In this document: positions 11,191 to 21,197 of the stretch, in pieces
Layout of the letters: every line of letters starts with the position of its first letter
How positions within the stretch are numbered: the stretch's first letter is position 1
DNA from: Anaeramoeba flamelloides
Taxonomy: Eukaryota > Metamonada > Anaeramoebidae
Assembly: GCA_027625915.1 (NCBI GenBank)
Contig: JANTQA010000015.1
Coordinates: 10,073,001-10,137,000 of the forward strand
Reading direction: 5' to 3'
DNA length: 64,000 nucleotides
The notes under the pieces: generated by a model
Seen by the model: only the letters and a program-made list of their open reading frames with translations
What the model was told of the DNA's origin: nothing
The model's database searches: none
Translations under genes and position numbers: made by a program

Positions 11191-14100
11191 TTAATCAAAA
11201 AATGGAAAATTTGAATTATTCCCAACACCATCAAATAAATCAATTTCGGAAACTTCAATATTTGAATCAGTGTCGACAGATTCATCATCAACAAATAAAT
11301 ATTGTTGATTTTCGTATTTTTCGCCAACTCCAAACAAAAGATCGTCTTCGGGTATATTATATCTTTGTTGCTGTCTTCTATCAAAATTATCATTCCAAGA
11401 AGGAATTCTTTCATAATTATCACTTTTAAGCGATAACGAGCTTAATCTTCGACGAGCAAATTCATTTTTTTTTTCTACTTGATCAAGATTAACATTTTTA
11501 TTTTCTTTATCAAATTTTGATTTTTCATATTCTACATCATCAGTTGGATATTCTCTTCTACAAATCGGGCAACTGCAGTGCTATAGTTAATTTTTAAAAA
11601 AATAAATAATATTAACAGAGAAAAGCCAAATTATAAAGATAACAAAAAAAGAAAAATGATTAATTTGAGAACAGATAAAGAGATATTTTCATCAGGAAAG
11701 AATAGAAATTATTATATAAAATATTCAAATTGCTATTTATGAATATTATAATATGTAATTAAGTGATCCAAATTTAAACTGTTTTTCAGTCAGAGGGGCA
11801 CAGTTTAATTGACGAAATAAAATAAGTCTAAGATTTTTATCCTATATTCTTATCAATAAATTTTCAATTTCCCAATAATAATGTTTTTTTCTAATTTAGC
11901 CATTTTTTTCTTTCTTTTTCTTTTTTTTGTTTCTTTTATAATTTAACTTTTTTTTTCTTTTTTTTTTCTTTCTTTTTTGGTTTTTTTTCTTTTATAATTT
12001 AACTTTGTTTTTCTTTTGTTTTTCTTTTTCTTTTTCTTTTTCTTTTTTGTTGATCCTTTGTATTTTCCGATTCCTTTTTCTTTTCTATTTTTTTGAAAAA
12101 TTTTTCTTTTTTTTTTTACAAAAGATTAAGTTGAAAAAAAAAAAGATCTTTTAAAAGACAAAAAATCATTTAGAAAATTCAGGACATGTAATGTTTTTTT
12201 AAAACTCTGATAATTATTAGCAAAAAATCTTCTGGTTAATCCTTTTTTCATTGAAAGTTCAGTAATAAAAAATCCTTAATACTCTTTTCAAAAATTTTGA
12301 CTCACTTTTTTTTCGTTTTGATTTTATTTTTAATAATTTTTAAAATATCAGGTTTTTATATGTTTATAAGAATTAAAAAGTGAATTATTAACAGAATTAA
12401 TAATTAGTTGTTCTTGAATACTAAAGTATAATAAAATTTATTATTTCTAGGTGAGTCACGATTTTTGAAATATTGTTTAGTTAAACTTTCCACATAAAAA
12501 TTATCAATCATTTACCCAAAGTAAATCGTTGATGATAAGGGTATTGTAAAAAATATTATTGTGATTAATACTTTTATTTAAACTTTTGCGCTCTGTTATT
12601 TCTTCCTTGAATAACAGACATATTTTCTTTTACATGGTTTCTGTGATTTATATAATTCTCTTTATTTTGACAATTTAAAAGCCTGTTGTTCCACTTTGTT
12701 TAAAGTTTCACTTTTTTGTTTTTATTTCTTATCAATTATCCCTTTTTTTTTTTTTTTTTCATTATAGCTGATTCTCGGAAACCCAATTTAGAATTAGATA
12801 TCTCATCAATTTCAAAATTTGTCAAACCTCTACACATCAACCCAACCCGATATTTGTAAATATATCTCGACACTCTGGCACCGACCACATTAACTAATTT
12901 CAAAAATCGTTTCTTCTTCGTTAACCCTCCAACACTTTTCGAAATCTTTGATATTTTGGGTATAATACTCAATTTGGCCCGATAAAAGCATATAATCATT
13001 AATAACAATAAATTTTATCAAAAAAGTGGTTTCCGCTTCTTCGGATGTTTTAATATCGTTAAGTTTCCCAATTATTTTTTTTTTTGAAAAAGAATCAAAT
13101 AGGATTTTACTTTTTTCTGAAAATTTTATTACATTTGATATCCAATTATAAATAAAACAACTTTTTAATAATAATCATACTCATTAGAAGTTTATCTCTT
13201 GAAAAATTAACTTTAATCAATAATTTGAAGTTAAATTTTTTAAAATTATTTTTATAAAGTACTTATATTTTATAAAATGAAACGTATTTTTGTTTACCAA
13301 AATAATGTTGAATATAAAGGTAATTCATAGATTAAATATATATCATTTTTTTTTTTTTATTATTGAAGAAGTGTAAATTACACTCTAGTTGCCCTTATAC
13401 TTAAATTCCCTTTCATAAATTTAAGCGTAAAATCATAGATTTCACGATTATTAACCAACGAAAATAACATTAAACTGTTTTTGTTTAAAATTGGTTACTG
13501 GAGGTTTTTTTCATTTAATTTATTCAGAAATATTAATCTATTATTTTCATAGGAAGGACACACCCACAAAAAATGATCAATATTTTCTATAATTTCCTTT
13601 TGTTTATATTTTAAACATAAAGGACAAAATTTATTTGAATTTTTATTAAAAACATAGTAATATCTGTTTAAGCAATTGGTAAATGTCCTAAATTTTAGGA
13701 TTGTTGAACTTGATGGATAGCTTAGATATTTTTGAGTTGTGAATAATGAATTTTGGTTTCTTAATATTGTGAAGTATTTTTGTGGAGTGTCGTCAAGTGC
13801 CTAGCTTTTTTTTAATTTTAGAAATAAATAGAAAATTTTTGAAATTTTCTTTTTATTTCTAAAATTAAAAAAAAGCTAACGGCGGTTTTCCAGAATTCAA
13901 AAGAATAGAGAAAAATCTTTTGATTTTACTCAATTCTTTTAAATTTTGGAAAACCTAACGACATTTCCAGCTCTTGAAATTCAATAATTCATTATATGTG
14001 TATTTATATATTTCCTTTTTTAAATCAATTAAATCTTTTGAATTCCAGTTAATTTTATTGTTGGTTCTTCGATTAAATTTTATTAATTTTTCTAATGAAA

Positions 14101-17070
14101 GAAGAGATAAATTTTTTAATTTTTTTTTGAATTTGAATTTTTTTTTATTTACTGAAATTACCATATTTTCAATTTTAAATTCTGTTTTATAATTAAGAAT
14201 TGGTGTATTTCTGTTTATTTTGCATATTTCAGTAATGGCTGTTTTAATCCAAGAATTTAAATAATTTTAAAGTTTTTATTTCATAATTAAAAATTTCTAA
14301 TCCATATGTTAATTGACTTAATATAAAAGATTTAAATAATCTGATTTTCAAATTATTATTGAGGGAATTGTTATTAAATAATTGTTTAAAGTTATTAAAT
14401 GTTTCTTTAGCTTTTTTTAAATTATAAACTATATGTGAAATTTTATCCAAATAGATACCTAAATATTTAATCTTTTTTAAATATATATCATTTTAGTTTT
14501 CGTTTAACATTTTTATTTTATCAAACACCCAATTTTCATTGGAAAAAAAAAAAAAAAAATTGTGTTGTATATAGAAATTGGTATAAATGAAAGATCATTT
14601 GGTTATCTTCTGTTTTAATATATAGCACATTTTCAGAAAACTTAATCTGAAAATGTTAATGAAGATTATTCTCTATCAAGATACAAATTTCAAGTTATTT
14701 TTAAGCATTTTTATTTATTAATGTAAAAACTTATTTCAGAATAGCAAAGTTATTTTAAAAGTATGAAATTTTGCTTTGAAATTTATAATAAGTTTGAAAA
14801 TTTTTTGATATAGCTTTTATTATATTTTTAAAAATGGAAAAATGCTTATTTATTTGCAAACCAAATCAATTCAATAATTAAATAATTATAATAAAAATAA
14901 TAATTGAGAATAACTTACATATTCAAACCACATTATCGCACATTCATGGTGAAAATAATGATTACATGGAATATAAACGACTTTTTCGTTTGTTCCATAA
15001 TTTTCTAAACATACAGTACAGTATTCTTTTTTTTTAACAAGCTTTTCTGGGATAGTTTGTGGTTTTAATTTTTTTAAAAAATTCACAGACATTGGGGGCG
15101 GTCCATATTTGCTATTTAATTAATTAAAATTTAACAAGAAAAATTATTAAAATATATTAAAAATATTAATTGAAAAGAAAGGGAGAGAAAAGAAAATAGT
15201 TGATTTTACTTGTCGTCATCCATTAGTTGATCAATAATTTCATCCAAATATTGATCAGGGTTTAAAGAATTATTTTGCGGAAATTCCCCTCCTAAAGATC
15301 TTCGAATTGCTCTATTTGTATTTGTATTTTTATTTTTATTTTTGTTTTTGTTTTATGAAGAATATTATTTAAAATGAGAGAATAATTATTTTAAAAAAAG
15401 GTAAAAAGATTTAATAAACATATTAAGGAAACAAAATTAAAATTGATAATTTTTTAATTCGCAATTAACAAAGCTTGTATTTTTGAAAAAAAAAAATTAT
15501 TCTAAAATTAATTTTAATAAATATTTTTCCTTTTTTATCCTTAAAGTTTTATTTCTTTTATTTGCTTGTTTGTTATTAAGAGGTAAGTAATCATTGATGT
15601 TGAAAACAAATTAAAAAGTAAATCATACCCTGCAATAAAAACAATGGGCGACATGGTGGATTGGTTTGTTTCTTCTGTCTGTTGGCTATTGTTTTCTGTC
15701 GAATTATTGTTTTGGCTTGTATTTTGTTCGTTTTCTTTTTGATTTTTTATTTGAAATAATGCAGATACAATATCTCTAAAATAGTATATTTTTTGATTTG
15801 ATTGATCGTCTCTTGCCATATGTATTGAATTGGAATTTGAATTTGAATTGGATACGGAGTTTGAAAATGAATTTGAATCTGAGTTATTATAATGTGTTTG
15901 GTTATTTAGCAAAATATCCTTTTTTTCAATTTGAGTCAATTTTAATTCGTTACTGTGATTACTTTGTCTCCGTTCAGAAGAGAATTTATTTGGATTCGGA
16001 TTTAAATTTTTATTTGTTTTTTTATTTTTGTTTATAATGTTATTATTATTATGATTATTATGATCGTTATTTTGATTCACACTTTCATCATCGTCTTCGT
16101 CTACAGCATTGTAATCATCAAAACTGTCGGTATAATTATTCTTGTTTTTGGATTTGGTTTTATTGTTTTTGGTTTTGCTGTTGTTGTTTTTGTTCTTGTT
16201 GTGATTGTTTTTGTTGTTTTTATGGGTTTGACCCTTATTCTCATCATTCTTCTTTCTGCTTCTTAAAATATTGATTGTGGGAATTGTTTTGTCATTGGTA
16301 ATACTTTGTTGTTCTTCTTGATCCCCATTCTTTTTTTTTTTTTTCTTTTTGTTTTTCTTTTTTTTTTTTTTTTTCTTTTTTTGTTTATTTTTTGATTCGG
16401 AATTGTCATGAAACTTTGCAAATTGGTTGAGATTTTCAATTTCATTTGAATTTGAATTTGTGATTGAGTTTTCTGTTTTGTAGTTTTTGAATTTTTGCTT
16501 GTGGACGCTTTTAACACTCTTTGATTTTCGGTGGATATTGTATATTTTTTTGTTATTGTAGCTCTTATAAAAGGGATTCAAATTGCCAAGCTTGGACCTC
16601 GAACTTGTTCTTGACGCCTGCCCAGTTCGAACCCTAATACGAGGTACCCCTCGGTAATTTTGCCGTTGAACTCCCCTGGATCTTGTGTTTGTAGTTGTTG
16701 TTGTTGTGAGGGAATTGTCTTGGGTGTATTTGTTTTTGTAATTCGAAAAATTTGAAAAAGAGGTCGACGATTTTAATGTGGTGGTGGTCACAGATGAGTC
16801 AAGATAATTGGTTCGATCTTTTGTTGTTGGTGAATATAAAGACATGGTTCTTGAATGCCCATGATCTCTATTTGACTGATAATAGTTTTTGTTTCTTGTT
16901 TTGTTAATTTGGTTGATGTTTGTTTTGAGTGTTGTAATGTTGGTGGTGCTAATCGGTGAGAAGTATTTTTTGCCGTAGTTCTTCATCTGAAACCTACAAT
17001 TTTCACAGAACATGTGTCCACTTGGCTCGGATTCTGCTCCACAATTAAAACAGAAAAATTTATAATTCAT
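11191..17070 (-). CDS. RNF126/RNF115-like RING-H2 E3 ubiquitin ligase (4 exons)
   Basis: Inferred exons are 17070-15629, 15311-15210, 15111-14919 and 11580-11191, giving 708 residues with all phases consistent (donors GTATGA, GTAAAA, GTAAGT). The ATG at 17070 begins just before an N-terminal zinc ribbon, C7-x2-C10-x11-C22-x2-C25, placed as in the RNF126/BCA2 ubiquitin-binding finger. A long Asn/Ser/Lys linker with poly-Lys follows. Exons 2-3 give a segment ending YGPPP, like the family's N-x-Y/T-G-x-PP before the RING. The RING-H2 is C546, C549, C564, H566, H569, C572, C583, C586. Intron 3 (3,338 bp) separates Y579 from H580, so exon 4 supplies the last zinc ligands CPIC plus an acidic tail ending PFFD. 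It would transfer ubiquitin from an E2, in nucleus or cytosol. Exon 1 left unspliced would stop near 15541. Confidence 0.85.
11770..12475 (-). repeat. Family M element, copy 2, in RING intron 3
   Basis: One end (11770 on the plus strand) has TTTAAACTGTTTTTCAG followed by TCAGAGGGGCACAG, the family M terminal repeat. Read on the minus strand, 12475-12120 aligns with 29343-29710, starting TTCAAAAATCGTGACTCAC and including TAGTATTCAAGAACAA, GTGAGTCA and TTACTGAACTTTCA. An A/G-rich centre (T/C-rich on the plus strand, about 11890-12115) follows. A non-autonomous DNA element is inferred. Confidence 0.6.
12755..13075 (-). other. Complex-sequence island with A-run end in RING intron 3
   Basis: About 320 bases of sequence less AT-rich than the rest of the intron. 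On the minus strand one frame reads without a stop from about 13070 to 12890 (with SGQIEYYTQNIKDFEKCW) and another from 13008 to 12740 (with YIYKYRVGLMCRGLTNFEI), overlapping and ending in a run of about 19 A. Neither protein is recognised. It could be a decayed retroposed fragment (A-tail, minus strand) or part of an unknown element; it is not needed for the RING gene. Confidence 0.35.
13332..14494 (-). mobile_element. LINE 5'-truncated copy L2 in RING intron 3
   Basis: The minus strand encodes the end of a reverse transcriptase: KYLGIYLDK (about 14465), then a thumb-like segment with RLFKSFILSQLTYGLEIF (to about 14260). The FRTFTNCLN motif follows, then the CCHC knuckle CPLC ... IDHFLWVCPSY (about 13605-13550), then a tail ending IRATRV and a TAA, a short 3' UTR and an A-run. 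Frame changes show it is dead. An 18-base sequence, TTAAATATATATCATTTT, lies at both ends (13332-13349 and 14477-14494), a target-site duplication as expected for target-primed insertion. The reading frame may run a little past 14494, so the 5' junction is not certain. A family P element interrupts it at 13793-13968. Confidence 0.8.
13793..13968. repeat. Family P two-hairpin element, copy 3, inserted in LINE L2
   Basis: The LINE frame is interrupted by a compact element bounded by TGTCGTCAAGTGCCTAG and, in reverse complement, TGTCGTTAGG. Inside are two clean hairpins: AGCTTTTTTTTAATTTTAG / CTAAAATTAAAAAAAAGCT (about 13803-13881) and GGTTTTCCAGAATT / AAATTTTGGAAAACC (about 13884-13957). With no coding capacity and such symmetry it is a foldback or MITE-like element, younger than the LINE copy. 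Confidence 0.7.
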
Positions 17071-17504
17071 GTTTGGGTTTTGTTTAAACAAAAATTTTTA
17101 TAAAAAAAAAAGAAGAACAGAAAGTTGGTGAATTAATTGAAACAGTTGTGGGTTTCCTGTTGCTCACAAGTAGTTATTATTCTTGAACAATAATTTTTGA
17201 GAAAACTTAAAAAATGTAATTGGAGATTATGAAATTTAAACTAAAAAATTTTTGAAAAAAGGCATTTACAAAATATTTATCTAGTATTCTGATCTTAGTA
17301 ATGGAAAGTCTAAGACAATTTACTGTTGTTGGACCACCATTGACTTTCAAGAATTTTTTACATTTTGTTAAAGTGGCTTTTTGATCCTGAATCGTTTTAC
17401 TTTTATTAATATTTTTTCAGAGAGGTTAATTCTGTAGCTGTTTATCAAACGATCAATTAAAGTTCTTTCAAAAACAAACAACAAACTTTGAAAAACAAAT
17501 TATT

Positions 17505-18208
17505 CTTTTAAGGGTCGAGCCATTACAGTGAAATTTTTTTTTTATGATATGGAATTAAAACTTTTTAGTAATTTTTATGAGGACCTAACACCAATCAAAA
17601 ACCAACCAACCAACCATATGATGTATGATCGATCTCCAAAAATCAACAACTCAAGATGAGGACATTTTTTAGAAAAAAACGCCAAAGAGCGACACTCAAT
17701 TTCCAATTAGAATGTTCGTGAATTACAATTTTGAAAGTAATTATGTCAATTTTGAAGTGTCGCTCTTTGGCGCTTTTTGAGATCTCGGTAATTTTTTTTT
17801 CTTTTTTTTCATTTTTCAAATGTGTTATTTTTGTCATAAGAATATTACATAATCCTTACTTGGTCAAATTTATAAGGTTTCAAAGTAACCACAAACCAGA
17901 TTAAATTGAATTAAATTGATTGTGAAATTCAAGAAAGTAATTTGTTTTTAATTAAAGAAATTTAACCATTTGGAAATAGAAAATGAGAAAAGATGAATTT
18001 TTTTTTATTTTGATTTTTTGAAATTGAGAACTCATTTTAAACTTATTTTTCTTGGTTGAATTTTTTATCAAAGAGATCCTATGATATTTTTTTTTTCTTA
18101 TATGAATTTTGTCAACCAAAAGAAGGGCAATTTCACAATACTCTTTTTTGGTCTCATATCGCCCTTGAGTATGGAGTAAATCCACAGTAAATGACTCGAC
18201 CCTTAAAG
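17505..18208. repeat. Family H element, copy 1, with strong internal hairpin
   Basis: The terminal inverted repeats are CTTTTAAGGGTCGAGCCATT on the left and CTTTAAGGGTCGAGTCATTT on the reverse-complemented right, so the limits are clear; a TA next to each end is compatible with a TA target duplication. Inside, CGCCAAAGAGCGACACT (about 17680-17696) pairs with AGTGTCGCTCTTTGGCG (about 17757-17773), a near-perfect hairpin. Diverged copies lie at 47120-48070 and 54745-55710. No transposase was seen. Confidence 0.7.
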
Positions 18209-18210
18209 TA

Positions 18211-18694
18211 CAGTGATCAAAATAATGCGTGTAAAACAACAATAAAATCCGTGTTGCAAAATATAATCCGTGTTTTTTTTTTCTTCTTGTTCCAAGGCAA
18301 ATCTAATGAACTACCAAATAGAATAGATAGGTTCAAATTAATTTTGATAGTAAATTCTTTGATATTTTCAGTAAAATTTAATTTAGTCTTGTAATTTTTT
18401 GATTTCTTAAATATTTTTTCTAATATTTCTCAATTTTTTTGAATTTTTTTGATAATTTAAAAATTTTCATAAAATTTAACTCAATTTTTAGAGATAAATT
18501 TTCCAATTAAATTCTTCAATTTTAGAATTTCTTTTTAAATAATAGAACTTTAAGAAACCAATACCATATTTAATTATGTTTTTATTATCAACTTCTTTCA
18601 TCGATTGATGTATAGGTCTTCTTTAAACAAAAAAATACACTTTTTATTTTGAAGCATAGATTAAATTTGTGTGCACCCTTTATTTGGACTACTG
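18211..18694. mobile_element. Family B1 Tc1/mariner-like non-autonomous element, copy 1
   Basis: The 484-base element is flanked by TA (18209-18210 and 18695-18696). Its ends are inverted repeats: CAGTGATCAAAATAATGCGTG on the left and CAGTAGTCCAAATAAAGGGTG on the right (the bases shown agree except for scattered changes). TA duplication plus a CAGT start suits the Tc1/mariner superfamily. No transposase frame exists. Related copies are at 32598-33070 and 56560-56960; family B2 shares the terminal sequence. Confidence 0.75.
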
Positions 18695-18930
18695 TAATTT
18701 ATTTCAATTTTTTTATTTCTCACTCACTAAAAAGTTGTGAGATTTATGAACCATCAACTCCTCTTCTTTAAAGTACTTGATACATTAAATATCAATTATA
18801 AAAGTAGTAGTTAATCAAAAGTGAATATTTTTCTCCATTTCAACAAAAATAAAAACAAAAAAAAAGAGAAAAGAAAAGAAAATTCGTAAACAGAGTGTTA
18901 AACATTAATGTTATAATCAACAAACAATTA

Positions 18931-20211
18931 TTATTTTTCCAAAAGTTTTTGTTTTAATAATTCACAAACGTGAGGTTCTGACTTAAATTTTGCTTTTGAG
19001 ATATTGATTGTGTATTGAAGAAAGCCTGTTCCAAGATTTGGATTTTGCATTTTTCTCAGTTGATCGACCATAACATTCGAAAAATTTACAAATTCTGAAG
19101 GGGAATCAAAATATTCAACAAAGGTGGAATCGTTTGAAAAATCCAAACAATTGCAAACTAAGCCTAAATTCTTATCAATTGGTTTTTTCTGGCTTGCAAT
19201 GGATTTTTCATTCTTTTTTGAACATGCGCTCTTGTTTTTTTTTTCGCTTAATCGGATAATATTTGTTTTGATTGTCATTTGATTTTTAGTCCCATACCAA
19301 GAGTCCTTTTTCTGATTTCTGTTGGTAATGGCATTGCGCTTAGTGGCGGTGGCTGTGGTAGTGGTGTTATTTAAATCAACAATTGGGATACTTTTCTTCA
19401 AAGATTTTCTGAATTTGATTTTTTTAATTATTTTTTTGTGTTTTTTTGAAAAGTTTTTATTTTCTTGATCACCAATAATATCTTTCAAAGATAAAGAGGT
19501 CTTTGGCAAACTGTTGATCCTTCTTTTTTTAGGTTCATGATCACTTTTCACATTACCCATATTTTTAAATTTGAGAGTTTTTCGATTTTTTGGAATTTTG
19601 ATGAAATTTTCTTTTTTCCTTTTTCTTTCGTTTTTGTTTTTGTTTTCGTTTTCGTTTTCGTTTTCGTTGTAGTTTCCATTTTCGTTTTCCCTTCCATTTT
19701 TATTGTTGTAAAAGTTTGACAACGATTTTTGAGGAAATTTTAAAGTTAACCTTTTTTTCCCGTAATTTTTTTTTAATTTGCTCAATTCTTTATCCTGTTG
19801 AATTTTAGCCTTAACATGGATCTGGGATTTATGTGTAGTGGAATGTAAACTCAGTTTTGTAAAAACAATCCCCTTCGAGTTTCGTGGGGTATTGTTAAAA
19901 TAACCCTTCTCTTGGTAATAGTTTGTGATGCTTCTTCGAACATTCGATCTGCCCTGTCGGAATGTGAAGCACAGCAAATTGATCAGCCTCGAGGAGATTG
20001 TGATTGAGTCGTCTTCGTTGCTAAACTCGGTTGCAAAATTCTTGGTCAAAAATGTAAACCTTTTTTTGTTTGTCTTGATGTATGAGAGGTTGTCAAGGTA
20101 GGCTTTTTCCTTATCTGTACAACTGTTAAATGCTTTGATCTCGCATTTGTTGGCCTTATACGAATTCCTGTTTGCTCTGGTTCCAACTCTCTTTGGTTTT
20201 GAACTGCTCAT
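18931..20211 (-). CDS. Unrecognised basic Lys/Asn-rich protein
   Basis: A 426-residue intact frame from a clear ATG (20211) to TAA, with less AT-rich third positions than the flanks, so it is very probably a real gene. I do not recognise the family. The N-terminal ~110 residues look globular and basic (KRVGTRANRNS, then SRLINLLCFTFRQGRSNVRRSI). The middle (about 160-350) is low-complexity, with an NENENENE/NKNKNE tract from a GTTTTC hexamer repeat (19622-19680) and several KKRR/KKKIK clusters that could be nuclear-localisation signals. The last ~75 residues look globular again (GLVCNCLDF ... VEYFDSPSEFVNF ... HVCELLKQKLLEK). A nuclear or nucleic-acid-binding role is only inferred from charge. 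No intron is needed. Confidence 0.7.
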   Translation of the reverse strand: MSSSKPKRVGTRANRNSYKANKCEIKAFNSCTDKEKAYLDNLSYIKTNKKRFTFLTKNFATEFSNEDDSITISSRLINLLCFTFRQGRSNVRRSITNYYQEKGYFNNTPRNSKGIVFTKLSLHSTTHKSQIHVKAKIQQDKELSKLKKNYGKKRLTLKFPQKSLSNFYNNKNGRENENGNYNENENENENKNKNERKRKKENFIKIPKNRKTLKFKNMGNVKSDHEPKKRRINSLPKTSLSLKDIIGDQENKNFSKKHKKIIKKIKFRKSLKKSIPIVDLNNTTTTATATKRNAITNRNQKKDSWYGTKNQMTIKTNIIRLSEKKNKSACSKKNEKSIASQKKPIDKNLGLVCNCLDFSNDSTFVEYFDSPSEFVNFSNVMVDQLRKMQNPNLGTGFLQYTINISKAKFKSEPHVCELLKQKLLEK

Positions 20212-20721
20212 TGAGTCTGAATACTATTTTTTTTTTTTGAAATGATTTTTGTCAAAATAAGTTAAAAAATAATAAGAAAATTTTTTTAAAAAACAGCGAT
20301 TATTTTTTAGAATCAAATTTTTCAATGAAAAGGTTCGTTTTTTTGCTATGGTCAAATTTTTAAGTTTCAAAGACTTCTACTTTTTTTCTTTTTTTTTTTT
20401 AGAAATATTTTTTTTTTGACAAGATTTTAAATGGTGAAAGAACAAAACAAGCAGATTTGTGATCTGGACGGAAAAATCAGCTGATATCGAAAAAAGTTAC
20501 ATGAATTGTTTTTAGAATTTTATGACAACAATATTCTCAATTTATAATTGTTTTTTTTTTTTCGAGTAACTCAATTTATATGAGAAAAATTGAATTTTCC
20601 ATTTCAAAAGGGTAGTTTTTTTTTTTTGGAATTTTAAAATTACGACAGGATCTGTTGGCTAGAAACAAATAACTTTTTTTTTCATTATTTTTCCTTCTAA
20701 AAAAAAATAAAAATTCTATTA

Positions 20722-21197
20722 CAGTGGTGTAAATAACCCATGTTGACAACCTTTAACCCATTATTAAAATTTAACTCATGTTTTTTTTTCAGACTAAGGT
20801 ATTGGAAGACAAGAAATCACTTATAGATTCTTGGTTCAGATCCAAATTTACTTTTGAGCTTATATCTTTGATTAATCGAAATGGCACAATTATATTTAAT
20901 GATTTTGTTTCAAAAATTTCATAATATTTACAAAATTTGAGAGACTAAATGATTTTTTTTAAAAAAATTCAAAAAATGAAATTTTGCTCATTTTTTTGTC
21001 AAAAAATTACATTTTAACCTTTCAATATCTTCATAATTCTCTGTTAAAATTTATTTAAAGAACCCTATTTCTTGTTTATATACTGTTGCCATCTCAGTGA
21101 TTTGTTTCTTTTATTTCTAGAGTCAGCCAATATTTTTTGCATGATTTAAATTTTCGTAATGGGTTAAAATAAAAAACACGGGTTAGTTACACAACAG
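20722..21197. mobile_element. Tc1/mariner-like non-autonomous element (CAGTGGTGTAA ends)
   Basis: The 476-base element is flanked by TA on both sides (20720-20721 and 21198-21199). The left end reads CAGTGGTGTAAATAACCCATG and the right end, reverse-complemented, CTGTTGTGTAACTAACCCGTG, followed on both sides by similar T-rich sequence. TA duplication and a CAGT-type end suggest Tc1/mariner. It contains no coding frame. Confidence 0.75.

Larger units (their letters stand above)
17071..18930. other. Region between RING gene and basic protein gene
   Basis: About 17071-17504 is the presumed 5' flank of the RING gene, in which I see no clear motif. Two abutting transposon-like elements follow, family H copy 1 (17505-18208) and family B1 copy 1 (18211-18694). 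The remaining 236 bases are the presumed 3' flank of the minus-strand gene at 18931. Confidence 0.5.

Noticed and set aside
14495-14560. Extension of LINE L2 upstream of the target duplication (NWVFDKIKML-like reading)
   Set aside because: It is in frame but contains a stop, and the 18-base direct repeat ends at 14494; kept only as a caveat.
20815-20845. TTGGTTCAGATCCAAATT as a possible tRNA B-box
   Set aside because: It lies inside a transposon-like element and no cloverleaf could be drawn around it.
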